A DNA stretch of 64,000 nucleotides from Haematococcus lacustris (GCA_030144725.1 JASKMD010000003.1:18970427-19034426), one strand, 5' to 3'; numbered from the stretch's first letter, positions 49,545-62,203 are shown. The notes: generated by a model not told the origin, from the letters alone. Program-made: numbers and translations.

Positions 49545-49660
49545 CAAGCTGCTTGCTCACCTAACACCCAATCGTAGGGCTGCGCTAGGATGTCCTCGTC
49601 TGGTTGGTCCCAGTTCAACACAGCCACCTGCAGGGGTGTGGCCACACCGTGCTGACATGC
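49545..49660 (-). pseudogene. Duplicated exon 4 of the METTL21-like gene
   Basis: Matches 45940-46060 with only a few differences and still encodes VAVLNWDQPDEDILAQPYDW with splice-like borders. Here it directly abuts CACACACAAGC, whereas about 230 bp separate the two parts in the real gene. No other exons accompany it, so it is a non-functional copy. Confidence 0.85.
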
Positions 49661-50147
49661 AGTGTATGCAGTGTGGGTCAAAAAGGAGCCACTTAATGCA
49701 CTTAAGGTGACTTAATTTTTTGCTGCCATCCTCCTGCCATCTGCACGTCTCCTGCCGCCTGCCTGCCTGTTCCCCTCACACCATGTGACTGTTGCCGCGA
49801 TATCAAGCTAGACTCCTTCCCCCCTCCCCTCGTCCTCCACCCCTCTTCCTTGGCTACTCTGCTGTGGGGCGAGATGGGCAAGGCCCTGGCCCGGTGGGAC
49901 AGGGGCGCCTGAAGTGCATACTGGAGTGTGCCGGGGGGGCTTAGCTTGGCTTGGCTACCCGCAGTAGCTGCCCGCTTAGTACGCGCATCATCTGCATGCC
50001 AGGCAGAGGGGCAGCTGGCTCCCAGGACTGCTGGACCCCAAGGAGGACGCTTGCCTTCGCCGCATATGTCCCTGCTATGAATGCTCTTGTGTCTCCCACA
50101 CTCCAGCCTGGTTTCCATACTGGTTTTTCTTGGTAGCATGGTAGCAG
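49661..50147. other. Intergenic, no gene seen
   Basis: No exon with convincing splice borders. A pyrimidine-rich stretch is at 49820-49860. Confidence 0.4.
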
Positions 50148-50705
50148 CCCCCTTGTCCCTCACTAGGGCTTCCATTTGAGCCGGACCACCAGGGACCACT
50201 AGTGGTCACTAGCGGGAATACTAGGGACCACTAGTGGGCAATAGTCGCCCGACTCAAGTGGTGTTATTGGGCTGTGTGGAGTATACCCAGTGCACATGGC
50301 ACATGAGCGCCTACCACCTACATTACTGCCTGACCCGCGAGGGCTATTGTGTAGAGTTGGCATGACAAGACATGCACTAATGTAAGCTGATAATGGCTCA
50401 GCAAAGGGGGGCACACACTACTATGCCTCAGCAGGCTGCTGCAGCTGTTGTGCCTTGGGAGGCTTGTCTCGCAGCCGCTTGTAGCGCAGGCCAGGGTACT
50501 CCTTGCCCTTGGCTGGCAGCGCTCCCTGGTCTGGCCAGTAGCACAGCTCCAGCGGCCGCCACCTGCTCTCCCCAATGCGCTGCATGTCCAGCGCTGCATT
50601 GCAGTCCCTGTCCAGCCACCTGCCTGGCTGCGGTGCTGGCTTGGCTTTGGCAGCCTTGCCCTTGCCCTTGTTGAGCTCAGCTGCCGGCTTAGCCTTGGTG
50701 CGCTT
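50148..50705 (-). mobile_element. 5'-truncated Fanzor element copy
   Basis: On the minus strand this holds the end of the Fanzor C-terminal exon: KRTKAKPAAELNKGKGK, GRWLDRDCNAALDMQRIGES and YKRLRDKPPKAQ, then the stop at about 50423. The conserved 3' region follows, ending GGGACAAGGGGG at 50148. Similarity to the 37 kb copy stops abruptly at the KRTK codons (50705), where plus-strand AAAAAAAAATGATACAATC begins. No target duplication was found. Confidence 0.82.
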
Positions 50706-50889
50706 GAAAAAAAAATGATACAATCTCAAAAGTAACTACACACTGTACCACAGTGTTTGTAAACTGTTCCTGGCTCAGCCGACACCTGTACAAAGCAAAA
50801 GACGACAAGTGTACGTTGCCATCGCATGTGGCCATCGCGTCGCACTAGTTTGAGCTTGTACCTGCTCCAAGAAAACTCTTGACGAAGAA

Positions 50890-53800
50890 ATGGCTCCGTG
50901 GATGCAGCAGTGAGTCCGTAAGCTGGTACCTGTGCCCGCCTCAAGCTAGGACTGTACTTGGCAAATACCTCACGGTTGGTCAGGTTGCCCGAATAGAAAT
51001 AACCAACAAAACCACCGGTGCTTCGTAGCCATCACGCCGACACAAATCACCCACAGCCTGATACATCGCACTCCTACAGGCTTCGTGCACAGCGCGCTAG
51101 CTTGAAAACGCAAGTTCGCAGTAAACCCGACACGCCTAGCAAACGGCTAGCACCACACCTCTGACATGCTACTACCCACTGTGGCGTCAAGGACTTCGGG
51201 TAAGTGGGAGTTTGAGCGGTAGCGAAAGATTTGGTTTGGCCCCTTTTCACAAGGGCCAAGCTGAGATTTCGCCCAAAGTGCCTATCATTGCGTACGATGC
51301 CTTGCCAGTGTGTAAGAAGTGTCGCTTGCGTCCGGCAGTGCGCTGGTTGCGGGCAACCAACCAACCCTATCATACGACGCGCTGTTTGCAGACGATACGG
51401 ATGCCAGTATTTCGGAGAAATGCTCGGGAGACAGGATTGAGTCACCCTGCTCCGAGACACTGCAGCCCAACGGCGAGCACCTCGAAGCGAGCCACGATGC
51501 CAGAGCAAACCGCGGGCATCCTACTCTGCCAGATCCTACTGCCACGCTGGCAGGCAACCAACCTTCATCCTACCACTCGTCGACCTCCAGTAACCACCCA
51601 GCTTCCGGGGCTCCGAACATTCCCTCGGATGTCATCAATGCAGCAATGGACCAGGTTGCCGAGCTTGCCAAACACTCTCCCTCTCAGGTTGCTGCCCCAA
51701 GCACGTCCCCGTCCCCAGCCCCTGACACCCCCCCTGCCCCCCTGCCCAAGTTGCCCTCCTCCCTCTCCCTCGTATACCACTCTGCCGCACCGGACGCGCC
51801 CTCAGCAGCACCGCCACCTGCACCTACAACCCCACTGCTCGCAGCTGACCAGGTGGCCGCCGCCGCCGCCGTGTGGCACCAGCATGCTGCCGCTGGAGCT
51901 GATGATGAGTCGCTGCTGGGACTAGCCCGCGCGCTAGGTCTCGTGGCGCATGACGCCAGAGGCAGCCTCTCACTGCACCCACAGCTGCTAGCCAGCTGCC
52001 CTGCCCCACCACCACCTGCCCCTGCCTGGGCGGCTGGCTCCCTGGGTCCCTGCTCCTCAACGCAGGGTCCCCGCTCCCCTTCCGTGGACCTGCCAGGCGG
52101 CACCAGACTTGACCATGCCAGGGTGTTGGCCTCACAGCTGCAGGCAGCTTCTGAGCAGCTGCTGCACCCGGCTCCCAGCACCTCAGCAGCCGCACTGCCT
52201 CCACCCTCTGCCTTCCTCCACCACCACCTGCAGGCCCAGCAGCAGGCCCAGCAGCAGCAGCAGGAGGCTCAGCAGCAACTGCAGGCAGCAGCCCAGCAGC
52301 AGCAGGTGTCAGCGTTGGCAGCAGCAGGACTGGCAGCACTGCTGGCCAGCGGCATGTCCCTGACACAGTGTGCAGCCCTTGGCCTTGGCATGGCTAGCCC
52401 TGGGGGGTCTGCAGGGGGGGCTGGGGGCGGCGGGGGTGGCAGGCACAGCCACGGCGCCCATCCTGGCCTGGGCCCTGCCAAGCAGCATGCGCTGTACAAG
52501 GTAAGCAGCGCTGTAGCGTTACCACCCCTAGACATTGCTTCAAAAAGCCATATCTTGATTATTATGAAAACCACCAGCAAGCAGCGGTGCCGCTGCAGGC
52601 TACCCCTGGTGCCAGGCTGGGTCGGCAGCGCAGTTGCAGCGGACTGTGGCATCTTGTAACTGCCAGGCTGCCCACCTTGAACAGGCCCTGCTGCTGAGCT
52701 AGCCCAGGCCGTGAGCTGGGTCTGCTGCCAGTGCTGTGGGGGCGCTGCTCACGTGTTCTTGTGTTGGCTGCACCATGCGCTGTGTTGCTGTTGGTGGTTG
52801 TGTGATGCTGGTGTCCATGCCCATCCATGCCCTTCCATGGCGTGGTGGTGATGCAGACGGAGATGTGCAAGGGCTGGATGGAGAATGGAACGTGCCGCTA
52901 CGGCCACAAGTGCCAGGTCAGCACCCCTGCTGCCCTGCACCCGCCTGCCCCTGCTGCACCTGCACCCTCACCCTCACGGCCCGCGCCCTCGGCCCGCGCC
53001 CTCGGCCTGCCCTAGCTGAGGTTGTCAAACCCGCTGCCCACTCACACCTGAACCACTTAAAACAACCCCAAGCAGTGAAAGTTTGACCCCGCTCTAGCCC
53101 ACTTAGACACAGAGAGGGATACGATAGAGATAGGATAGAGATAGGATAGAGATAAGATAGGGATAGAGAAATCGACTGGTGATGCAGCCATGGTAGCCAG
53201 GGCTGCTACTGCGGGTGGGTGGCTGCCTGCCTGCAGTTTGCCCACGGTGCTGAAGAGCTGCGGTTGGTGCCCAGGCACCCCAAGTACAAGACGGAGGTGA
53301 GCAGCCACACTGCCCCTGCCCCTGCCCCCTGCCCTAGCCTTACACTAGCCCTGCCCTAGCCTTACACCACCACCACCATCTATCGTCTAGATTGTCACCA
53401 CTACCACCATCATCACCTTCATCACCAAAATTATCATCACCACCTGCAGCTTATAGTCACACTTTTGGGACCTGTTATTGGCACCACGTTGGTGTGACCC
53501 CAAGGCACCAATATTGCGGGCTGCAGTGCGCCCTTTCCCTGTCGATAAGGAGCTGTCATGGTAGGAGCGCAGTGGCATGCAGGTCTGAGGGAGCCCATGC
53601 TGCTGACCCCCTGCCTGCCTGCCTGCCTGCCCTCCCCTACCCCCAGCAGGTCTGCCGCTCCTTCACTTTGACCGGGTCCTGCGTATACGGCGGCCGCTGC
53701 CGCTTCCTGCACGCCCACACCTCCGCCCCCAACACCCTGTATGGCAGCGAGGGCCTACGGCTGCTGGGCGCCACGGGGGAGCAGGGCGCAGGCTGTGGCT

Positions 53801-54515
53801 TGGAGGAGGTGCAGGTGGAAGGCGACTGGGACGCCCTGGTCTCTGCGGCTCAGCGCGCTCGCCTGGTGGGCTGGGGGCCGGCAGGGGGGAGGTGATGAGG
53901 AGGGTGTAGCAGCAGCAGACAGGCGGTGCAGCAGACGCACACAGCCCTGCCCATTGGTAATGTTAGGATCAAATGCTGTCTAGCTGAATGCAAGCAGAAT
54001 GAAGCTATGACCTTGCTCTGCCTGCCTGCCAGCCTGCTGCCCCTGCCCCTGCCCCTGCAGGCCAGCAACCTGTTCAAGCAACCCGCCGTCAATGCCTTAT
54101 CGCCCGCCTCAGGCGACCCACTGGACTTGCACCCCGGCCTGGTCTCCCACCTCCTGCGCCATAGCGTAGATCTGGTCCAGCCCTCCAGCCAGCACGCCAC
54201 CCACGCCTCCCCAACCCACCCGCAGCCCCCCTTGGATGCCTTCAGCTTCAGCCCTATGGGCCAGCAGCAGCAGCAGCAGCAGCAGGCCAGCTGCGGCAGC
54301 ACGAGTGCGACCAAGCTGGCTGGGCCTGGCCCTGGCCCTGTGGGAGGCCAGCAGCAGCACCCCACCGCCACCAGCCTGCTCTCACACCTCGACCTGCTTG
54401 CCAGCCTGGGCACCGCGCCCTCCCTGGCCGCCCTGCAGCTGCTGCGCAACAGCACCCCAGATCCCTCGTTACCTGCCGGCACCAGCGCCACCCAGCTCCA
54501 CCTGGAGCAACTGGC

Positions 54516-54568
<53 letters not shown>

Positions 54569-54800
54569 CGGCCTCCACCCGCAGGTCTGCCCGCACTTCC
54601 CTTGACTCCCGCACCACCTACATGTCCATGGAGTCGTCTGGCCAGTGGCCCCGCACCACCTTGGGCCAGTCCACACCCCTCCCTCCCACCACCTCTGGCG
54701 GCAGCCCCTACTCCTGGATCCATCCCAGCCCTCAGGCCTTGCTCAGCGCCCGGTCCTCGTTTGAATCTGGTTACTCCGCCACCTCACACCTGGCTGCCAT

Positions 54801-54842
<42 letters not shown>

Positions 54843-55851
54843 CATGAGCCACAATTTGCTGCCCATGCAGCAGTGGGCGGTGGGCGACAGGGTGCAGCGG
54901 TGGGCGGAGGCAGCAGCGGGGCAGATGGCAGGGATGGGGGAGCCCCTGGGCCCGGATGTGGATCACAGCTTTGGGCCTGGGTCAGGGGGTAGGTGTGACA
55001 CGGCTGGTCTGGGGGCAGCAGGGCAGGGGGAGGGGCGGCGGAGCAGGCTGTCCCTTGAACCCCTTGGCCTTGAAGGAGTGCATGGGCAGGGCCGGAATGG
55101 GGGCCGGGGCGCGGCAGCGGAGGAGGAGGAGGAGGATGGGGGCGAGGGTGATGATAACCCGCGCCTAAACTACCAGTTGACTATGACACAGCTGCAGTCG
55201 GGGCAGGCGGCGGCTGGGGAGAGGGCAGGTGGGGTGGGCAAGGCAGGTGGCCAGGGCACCGGTGCCGCCTGTGCACAACTTCAACTTCAACAGCAGCAGC
55301 AGCAGCAGCAGGCGCACCAGCAGCAGCAGCAGGCGCACCACCACTACCAGCAGCTACAGCTGGAACAGCAGCAGCAGCAAGCAGACAGAGCAGATCTTGT
55401 CAGGCGTCTGTCAGCCAGCATGGTGCAGCAGCAGCCGTTGTTTGGGTCCAATGTGCAGATGCTGATGTCCCAGCAGCAGCAGCAGCAGCAGGCAGCTAGC
55501 CAGTTTGCAGGCCTAGCTGGTGCGCCTGGCAGCACTGCCTTCCCAGGCTTTGCCAGCATGGCTCCTGGGGAATGGGCGCAGCCCCGTCAGGCCATGCAGC
55601 CTCGCCGCCTCAGCTGGCAGCCCCAATGGGCGGGTGAGGGGGGACCGCAGCCCCAGGCAATGGAAGACCTGCAGCTGCTGCTGGCTGCACTCCACACCCC
55701 AGGGGTGGCCGACGGGAGCCTGGCATTGGGCCATGGGGCCGGGTCTCAAGCAATGCAGGCGGCTGCTCCTCGCCGCCGGTCCCCCGCCACATGCCTGGAC
55801 ACCGCCCTGCTGTGGGCACAGCTTGGTCAGCGTGCTAATCCACAGGCGTGA
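50890..55851 (+). CDS. Tandem CCCH zinc-finger RNA-binding protein (tristetraprolin type), polyglutamine-rich
   Basis: Exons 51339-52500, 52857-52916, 53237-53296, 53650-53865 and 54061-55851 agree in phase. A 20-nt first exon, 50890-50909 (MAPWMQ, GTGAGT donor), also fits, but the start could instead be the ATG at 51646. The two fingers are YKTEMCKGWMENGTCRYGHK...CQFAHG and KYKTEVCRSFTLTGSCVYGG..RCRFLH. Both are C-x8-C-x5-C-x3-H with the YKTE lead-in of tristetraprolin/ZFP36, which binds AU-rich 3' UTRs and promotes mRNA decay. Each finger is split by an intron. Long Gln runs lie at 54517-54566 and 54800-54840, with shorter ones to 55490. The large C-terminal tail is disordered. About 0.65 kb separates the start of the coding frame from the truncated Fanzor copy. 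Confidence 0.88.
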
Positions 55852-57211
55852 ATTGCTTCCCTCCAGCGCCCAGCCCGTGATGGCCAGCTGGCCATGCTGG
55901 CCTTTGCGTTGCTACTTGTTGCCCGCTGGGCTTATGAATGGATCCTGAGGTGGTTGTGTACCACCTGGTCGGGGGTTCAAATCCAGGTGGAGAGGGTCCC
56001 TACAACGCACGTCATCACAACAAAGGTGGTCGACAAGGTATTTGTGCCAGGATGTCGCAGAGCAGCCTGTTGGGTACCAAGACTGCTCTCTTTTTGATCT
56101 CAAAGCGTGCTCCTCAATTGGGGGTGAAGCTGGTAAGCACTGCATGGGCCATTATGCGTGTCATGGTCAGCATGGCGTGGAGTATGGAGCTGCAGGCAGC
56201 TAGACACAAGATGTGACAGTTGTCGGAGGCAGAATGTGCTGCATGATCAGAATGATCAGGCGCAATGCGGCATGTCATGCGGTTAAGGCGGTTGCAGCGC
56301 AGGTCAGCTGTGTGTGCGTACCACTGGGTGGTTCCCAGTGAGCTATGGAAGCAGCGCTGCATGCATGGCGTTGCAGGATAGCTGGTTTGGCGTAGCAGCG
56401 CATGTGCAGCTGGCATGCACTCAGCAACCTAAACCAGGGCAGCATGGCATTTCATCCCATCGCCCCCTGGTGCTTGGGTCATTTCGTTGCATGAAGGTCT
56501 TGCAGCCATTGTCAGCAATTGGCATCAGGTCGTCAGGTGTTGTGATGGCAGTGCAGAAGCAGCCCAGCTGGCTGCAGAACAGAAGGGCAGGGCGGCAGAG
56601 GGCAAGGGAGTATGACTTGGAGCACCAGGCATGAAACCTTACACTGTGGTGCCCAGCTCTTGAGGCATTTAGTGAAGCTTGAAGCCTTGAAGCTCTGTTT
56701 CTGAAGCTGTGCTGATATTTGATGGCAGGTGGCCTAGCTCTTGTGCTGATCAACATGTTTGTCTTCACATCAGCTAACAGCTCCTGTATGTTCAGCCGTC
56801 ATGGTTTTGCAACTGCGGAGAAGGGTTGCCTCGACGAAAGTGAACATAAGGTAAAGTGGGGTGTTAAACTGGCAGCGTGAAACAGTCATCTCACCCTTAG
56901 GCTGCCTGCTTGTGCTTGTCCGGTATTTTCCACGCTGACATGCAGGTTTTGTCTATACCGCTGGCTATGTCATTTTGGCAGGATGTTGATATTTTGTAGA
57001 TGTGTGTTGCTGTAGCTCTATACATATGTACATGTAAGCAAGCCTGTATTCACCGTGTCTGTTGCAAGGCAACTGTCAGCTGTTCTGGCCCTGCTACGAC
57101 ATCGCACGATTACATTTCCCCTAGCATGGCCAGCACTTCCCAGCATAGCGTTCCCGCCAACATTCCTCAGCTGATGTGTAAGCCACCTATCTATCTGATG
57201 TCTCCTCTCAG
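55852..57211. other. 3' flank of the CCCH gene
   Basis: No gene is supported over about 1.36 kb. A hairpin-like stretch, ACCTGG...GGTTCAAATCC...CCAGGT, at 55969-55994 contains a pol III B-box-like motif but no tRNA cloverleaf. TGTAA signals occur near 57031 and 57177, rather far from the stop. Confidence 0.4.
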
Positions 57212-58011
57212 CCCCCTTGTCCCTCACTAGGGCCTCCATTTGAGCCTGACCAGTAGTGGCCACTAGGGACCACTAGCGGGAGTACTAGGGACCACTAGTG
57301 GCCTGACTCAAATGGTGTGGATGGGCTGTGTAAAGTATGCCCGATGTACATGGGCATGGTGCATGAGTGCCTACCACCTACACTATTGCCTGACCCCGGA
57401 GGGCTTATGTGTAGAGTTGGCATGTCCTGCATGCACTAATGTAAGCTGATGACAACTCAAAAGGGGGGGTACACACTACTGTGCCTCAGCAGGCTGCTGC
57501 TGCTGGGCCTTGGGTGGCATGTCTCGCAGCCGCTTGTAGGGGCCGCTGCTTGGTGTGGCCACCAGCACAGCTCCAGTGGGCGCCATGTGGCCTCCCCTGC
57601 CTGTTGGAGGTTGAGGGCTGCGTTGCAGTCCCTGACGAACCCATTTGCCAAGGTCCCCAGGGGTGGCCTGGTGTAGCCAGGGGCACCACATGAGGCTCCG
57701 CACTGGCGCCTCAAACCGCTTGCTCCAGGCTGACTACAACAAGTGCTTCTGCACCTAACTGCTGGGGGCCTCCAGCCTTCAGGCCTGGTGGGCTCGCTGC
57801 GGTCCAGCTCTTCCTCACAGGGCTGGGGGCTGTTTATAGCTGAGCTGACCCGGCTGATGCAGAACTCATCCACCGTCGCCACATTGCCTAGCAGCCTGTC
57901 TGCTGGCTTGCCACTGTTTGGCCTCTCCACCACCTTGCGGCAGGCCTGCTGCACGGCTTTGGCCCCCCACCCACCCCGCGTGCCAATGCCAGCATTGCCA
58001 ACGAATACCAC
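57212..58011 (-). pseudogene. Fanzor relic retaining RuvC-II and RuvC-III regions
   Basis: In the minus sense, from about 58005: LVVFVGNAGIGTRGGWGAK, then NVATVDEFCISRVSSA. This is the VDEF-TS-x-V motif with the RuvC-II glutamate at about 57866. Next come VRSLMWCPWL in another frame and FVRDCNAALNLQQAGEATWR, the RuvC-III motif. The frame shifts at least twice between these blocks, and the expected zinc-ribbon cysteines (CxxC after TS) are not intact. The 3' region and terminus (57480-57212) match the other copies. It lies on the same strand as FAM161, 1 kb past its stop. Confidence 0.78.
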
Positions 58012-58982
58012 CAGCTGCTTGCTTCATCGGTGAAGGCCAGCTTCCCTCATGGCGTCTCCTGGTACGTGTACGCATTATAGGCACTGAGCCCGGTCTGCAA
58101 CAGCGCTCCCTCAACCATGCTCCTGACCTTGGCTTCTACCTGAGCACGGACAAGGGTGGACGAAACACCACACACACCACCCTAGGTTGCTAAGGATGAC
58201 TGAGCGTGGACTCACACTTAGGAATGGGTGTGACCTCACACACCAATGCGTGAGTGTGACTTCACACCAATGGCCGATTAGGACCTCAACCAGCCCCCAT
58301 GACCACGTCGAGCAAGCCGTGCTAGTAGCACAAGGTGTGATCTCAGCTCTGGCACTGGAGCTCGTCCAGCAGTAGCAGCAGGGGGTGCTGGTCAGAGGGC
58401 CCACTACAGCAGTCCTTGCAGCGGTCCAGGTGCGTGATGTCACTCACTTGTGCATGACGCGCTTCCACATGCTGCACCGGGACAGCTGTGTTGGCTTTGA
58501 TCAGCTCGCGCTGCTCTGCTTTGCTGCGCCGTGGCTCATTCTCGAATTGCGCATTCTCGTCCGCTGCGCCCGGGTCTTGGCCGCTGGAGCTGAGCCCTGC
58601 ACGCCATGTCGAAACGTTCACAAAGTGTCCCTTAGATTCCCTACATGTATTGGTGCATCATGACTCATGAGGCTCATGACGCGTTTCACAATGCCTCTCC
58701 GTTTGTCAGTGCATTGAACATGCAACACCTTGTCTGCGCTGCCACCCTGGCCCTGCCAGTATGTCTGCAGTGATCCTGACCTGACCAGTTTGTCTGCGCT
58801 GCCATCCTGACCCTGCACCACCACCTCACCAGCTCCAGCCACCCCTACAGCACAGATGCACTGCATGCACGACAGCAGCCACTGCTTTTGAACAGGCAGG
58901 TGTGGTGTGGAGCAGCAGCTCAGTGTCAGTGTTGCAAACAACAGAAAGGCGGCCCTGCCTAGAGATCATCGGTCAGGGTTGG
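58012..58982. other. Unassigned stretch between Fanzor relic and FAM161 stop
   Basis: The minus frame at 58343-58600 reads FENEPRRSKAEQRELIKANT...VQHVEARHAQ, with an acceptor-like CAG before it and a GTGAGT after it. It could be an exon of the Fanzor relic or of FAM161, but neither is shown. A TTTGTCTGCGCTGCCA-type phrase is duplicated at 58731 and 58789. Confidence 0.35.
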
Positions 58983-61900
58983 TTACTTGCCGTGGTTGAC
59001 GGTCGGCATGCTGCTGCTGGAAGGCTTGCCGTAGGCCTGCTTGGTCTTCAGCGCCATGTACACCTTGGCGCGCTCCTCAGCCTCTGTGCGGGCCCTCAGC
59101 AGTGCCTTGCGCTCTCTGAAGCAGCAGCCACCGCACACCGGCCCACATGGCAGCAGCAGCAGCAGCTGCTGGAAAGCAGCAGCACCCAGCCCCTCCCTCG
59201 TGTAAGACTGATGACACAACAGCAACCTCTCCCTACATGTCATGGCAGGAGCTGGTCATGCCACCCAGCCTTCCCACTGTCGCACTCTTATACAACTGTG
59301 GTCTACAGGCTTTGCGCCCTGACCTATCACCCTAGCTGCAACCTAGCTGCACCCTAGCTGCACCCAGCCAGCTCCAGCGGCCTCACTTGTCCTCAGGGTC
59401 ATCAAACTGGCCTTGGCGGCGTGCCTGGTGCGTCTTGGCCCGGCGCAGCATGTTGGCGCGCGTGTCTGACACCTGCGCACAGCAGAAGGAAGTGGCTGCC
59501 TGCAGCAACCTGCACAAACTTGCAGCAATGGGCTGGTGAGACATGCAGCAAGTCTGCACCAACTGGCAGTGGCCTGCAACAAGGTGCAGCAAGATTCAGC
59601 AGCCTGCACCGACCTGCGGTGGCCTGTGACAGTGGCAGTACACTGCGCGGGGCTTCAAGACAAGGCCCTGTCCACCACCCTAGGTACTCACCTTGTGATC
59701 CGGCTGGGTGAAGGCAGGCGGGGGCTGCGGCTGCACCCTGCCTCGCAACGATTTGAAGGGCCAGCGGGACTCTGGCAGCAGCTCCTCATCTGCTTGCATT
59801 TCCAGCAGGATACGCTGACGCCTCTGCAAGGACTGAAAGCGCCAGGGCCACAACGAGCCATGCATGACATGCATGCAAGCTAGGACACCATCATGGTGGA
59901 GATGGCAGGTCCAGTAACTCCAGCTGCTGCTAGCTGAAGAGGGGTGACCATTCAGGCATGGCATGTGCAGCACACAGAGGACCCATTGAACAGGAAGTTG
60001 GCACGATGGAGCTACTGATGCCGGCGGTGATCCTAGCCCTGGCGCGCAAGGTGGGTGTTGCAGGCCTGCCGCAAGGTGGTGGTGAAGAGGCGCAGGGGTT
60101 GTGACCAGCTGAGGGGCAGGGTGTGTGCTGGTGGATGAACTCTGCACCAGCTGGGGCAGCTCAGCTGTGGATGGTGACCAGGACTGGGCTGATGAGGGAA
60201 ACTCCATAGCTGCACTTGCCGTTGCACCACACAAGCACACATGTGCAGTACACACCAGGGAAGTATACGGCAAGCAGCACAGAAGCACGCTAGCCATGCT
60301 ATGGAGGCAGCCTACGAGCAGTGGCCAGCGACAGGCTACTCTTGTGCCCGGCCGGCCAGCCACAGGGTGGGCAGATGCAAGGTACTCGGGACAGGGTGCC
60401 ACTTGCCTTGGCCTCCCTGTCTTTGAGCTCAGCGGGGGTGCGGGCGGTGTGTGTGCCAAACTCCTGGGGCACTGTCATGTGGCGGCGATTGAGGGCCCGC
60501 ATGGTCGCCATGCGCTGCTCCCATTTGCTGCAGTGGCAGTGGTGGCGGCAAAGGGCAGGCAGAGGCTAGGCAGGGGTGCGCACCTCAGGCGCATCTGCCG
60601 CCACCAGCCTGCTCACATGCCGAGCAACAGCAAGTGCCACATGCGAGCTGCAATAAGCAGGCTGCTTTGCCACTATAATAGGGGGCAGTTGCACACTTGA
60701 TACATTGTGCATGGCACATGGCATATAGCACATGGTGGCGCAGGTGGGAGGAGGAGGGAAAGGAACCCTAACCCTTTTCACACAACCGTGTATTTTTCAC
60801 GGGAAACCCAAGCGGCTGCGAGACAAGCCTCCCAAGGCCCAGGAGCAGCAGCAGCAGCAGCAGCAGCCTGCTGAGGCACAGTAGTGTGTGCCCCCCTTTG
60901 TTGAGCTGTCATCAGCTTACAATTAGTGCATGCTTTGTCATGCCAACTCTACACATCGCCCTCGTGGTCAGGCAATAGTGTAGGTGGTAGGCGGGCTCAT
61001 GTGCCATGTGCACTGGGTTTACTCCACACAGCCCAATAACACTGTTTGAGTCGGATCTAGTTAGTGGCTGCTAGTGGCTGCTAGTGGCACCTAGTAGGTA
61101 CTTCTGATCCGGCTCAAATAGAGGCCCTAGTGAGGGACAAGAGGGCTGCTTTGCCACTATGGACTTGAGCAGGCCATCTTCCTGTAAGCCTTGCCATGTC
61201 TGTAGGCCTTGACTGTGCCATGGGGGAGGTGAATCCCCTGGTGGGCTGTACACTGGATTGCCGGCGCCAGGCAGGTTCAGGGGTTCACCTGTGCATCATG
61301 TTAAAGTCAGGCACAGCCCCGGGCGGCTTGGTGTCGTACTTCTGGTTCCAGATGGGATCTATGCTGCGCAGCCGCTCCTGGTACTGCCTACGTGTGGCAG
61401 CAGCACAGTGACACCAGGCAGGCAGCCAGGATCAGCTCACCCCAGGTCAGCAGGCTGCTACCAGTGCCTGGATCGTCGTCCACCTGGCACTGTCACAAAC
61501 AAAGGGGTTAGGGTACAGACATACAGTCACAGACAGTCACAACAGACTGCTGCATCACCAGGATGGGCTCAGAGGAGCCACAGCTGCCAGGGGTGGTGAT
61601 GGTGGAGGTTAGGCAAGAGAGCAGCCATATCAGCAGGGTGTCAGATATGTCCCCAGAAGAACAAGAAGATGTCCTTGACGTGCCCAGAAGAAGAAGACTA
61701 CTCTGGCAGAGCCAGCGTGCATTAAGGAAGGAACAGGTACAAAGGAGCGCCCTCATCCCCCATCCCTCACCCCTCCCCTGACTCTGTAGCTGCTTTTAGC
61801 AGTGCTGTGTGAGCTGACATGCCCAGCCTGTTGGTCATGTTCGTGTCCAGGGAGGACCACCCTGTCCAGGCTGACCTGCCAACCTGCTGACGTCATAGCA

Positions 61901-62203
61901 GCAGGGTGAAGCTGTGGACATGCGCAGCACACACCGCTTAGCATTATCCTGGCGGTGGTCTACGTCCTGTTGCAAGCGCTGGCGGGCCAGAGCTCTGGCT
62001 TCCTCCATGCGTGCCCGGGCTGCAGCCCGCTTGGCTTCCAACTCCATCTGACCATCACACACCACATTAGTGCAGGCTGCAGGCCTTGGTGCCCACCCTG
62101 GACGAGCCATGTAGCCCCAGTGATCATGGCGTGCCCGCAACACGGGAGCATGCAACATGACATAAGGAGTCTGTGTGAGTTGCAGCACTGCAAGTGCCAT
62201 GTT

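Noticed and set aside
49000..49710. TLTLTL, DPDPDP and SGSGSG repeat proteins
   Set aside because: Artefacts of the (GGGTCA)n array.
55960..56010. tRNA-like B-box GGTTCAAATCC
   Set aside because: No acceptor stem, D-arm or A-box; the surrounding bases form only a simple ACCTGG/CCAGGT hairpin.
57018..57263. Small conserved gene near 57 kb
   Set aside because: No splice-consistent or family-like sequence; it overlaps the Fanzor-element terminus.
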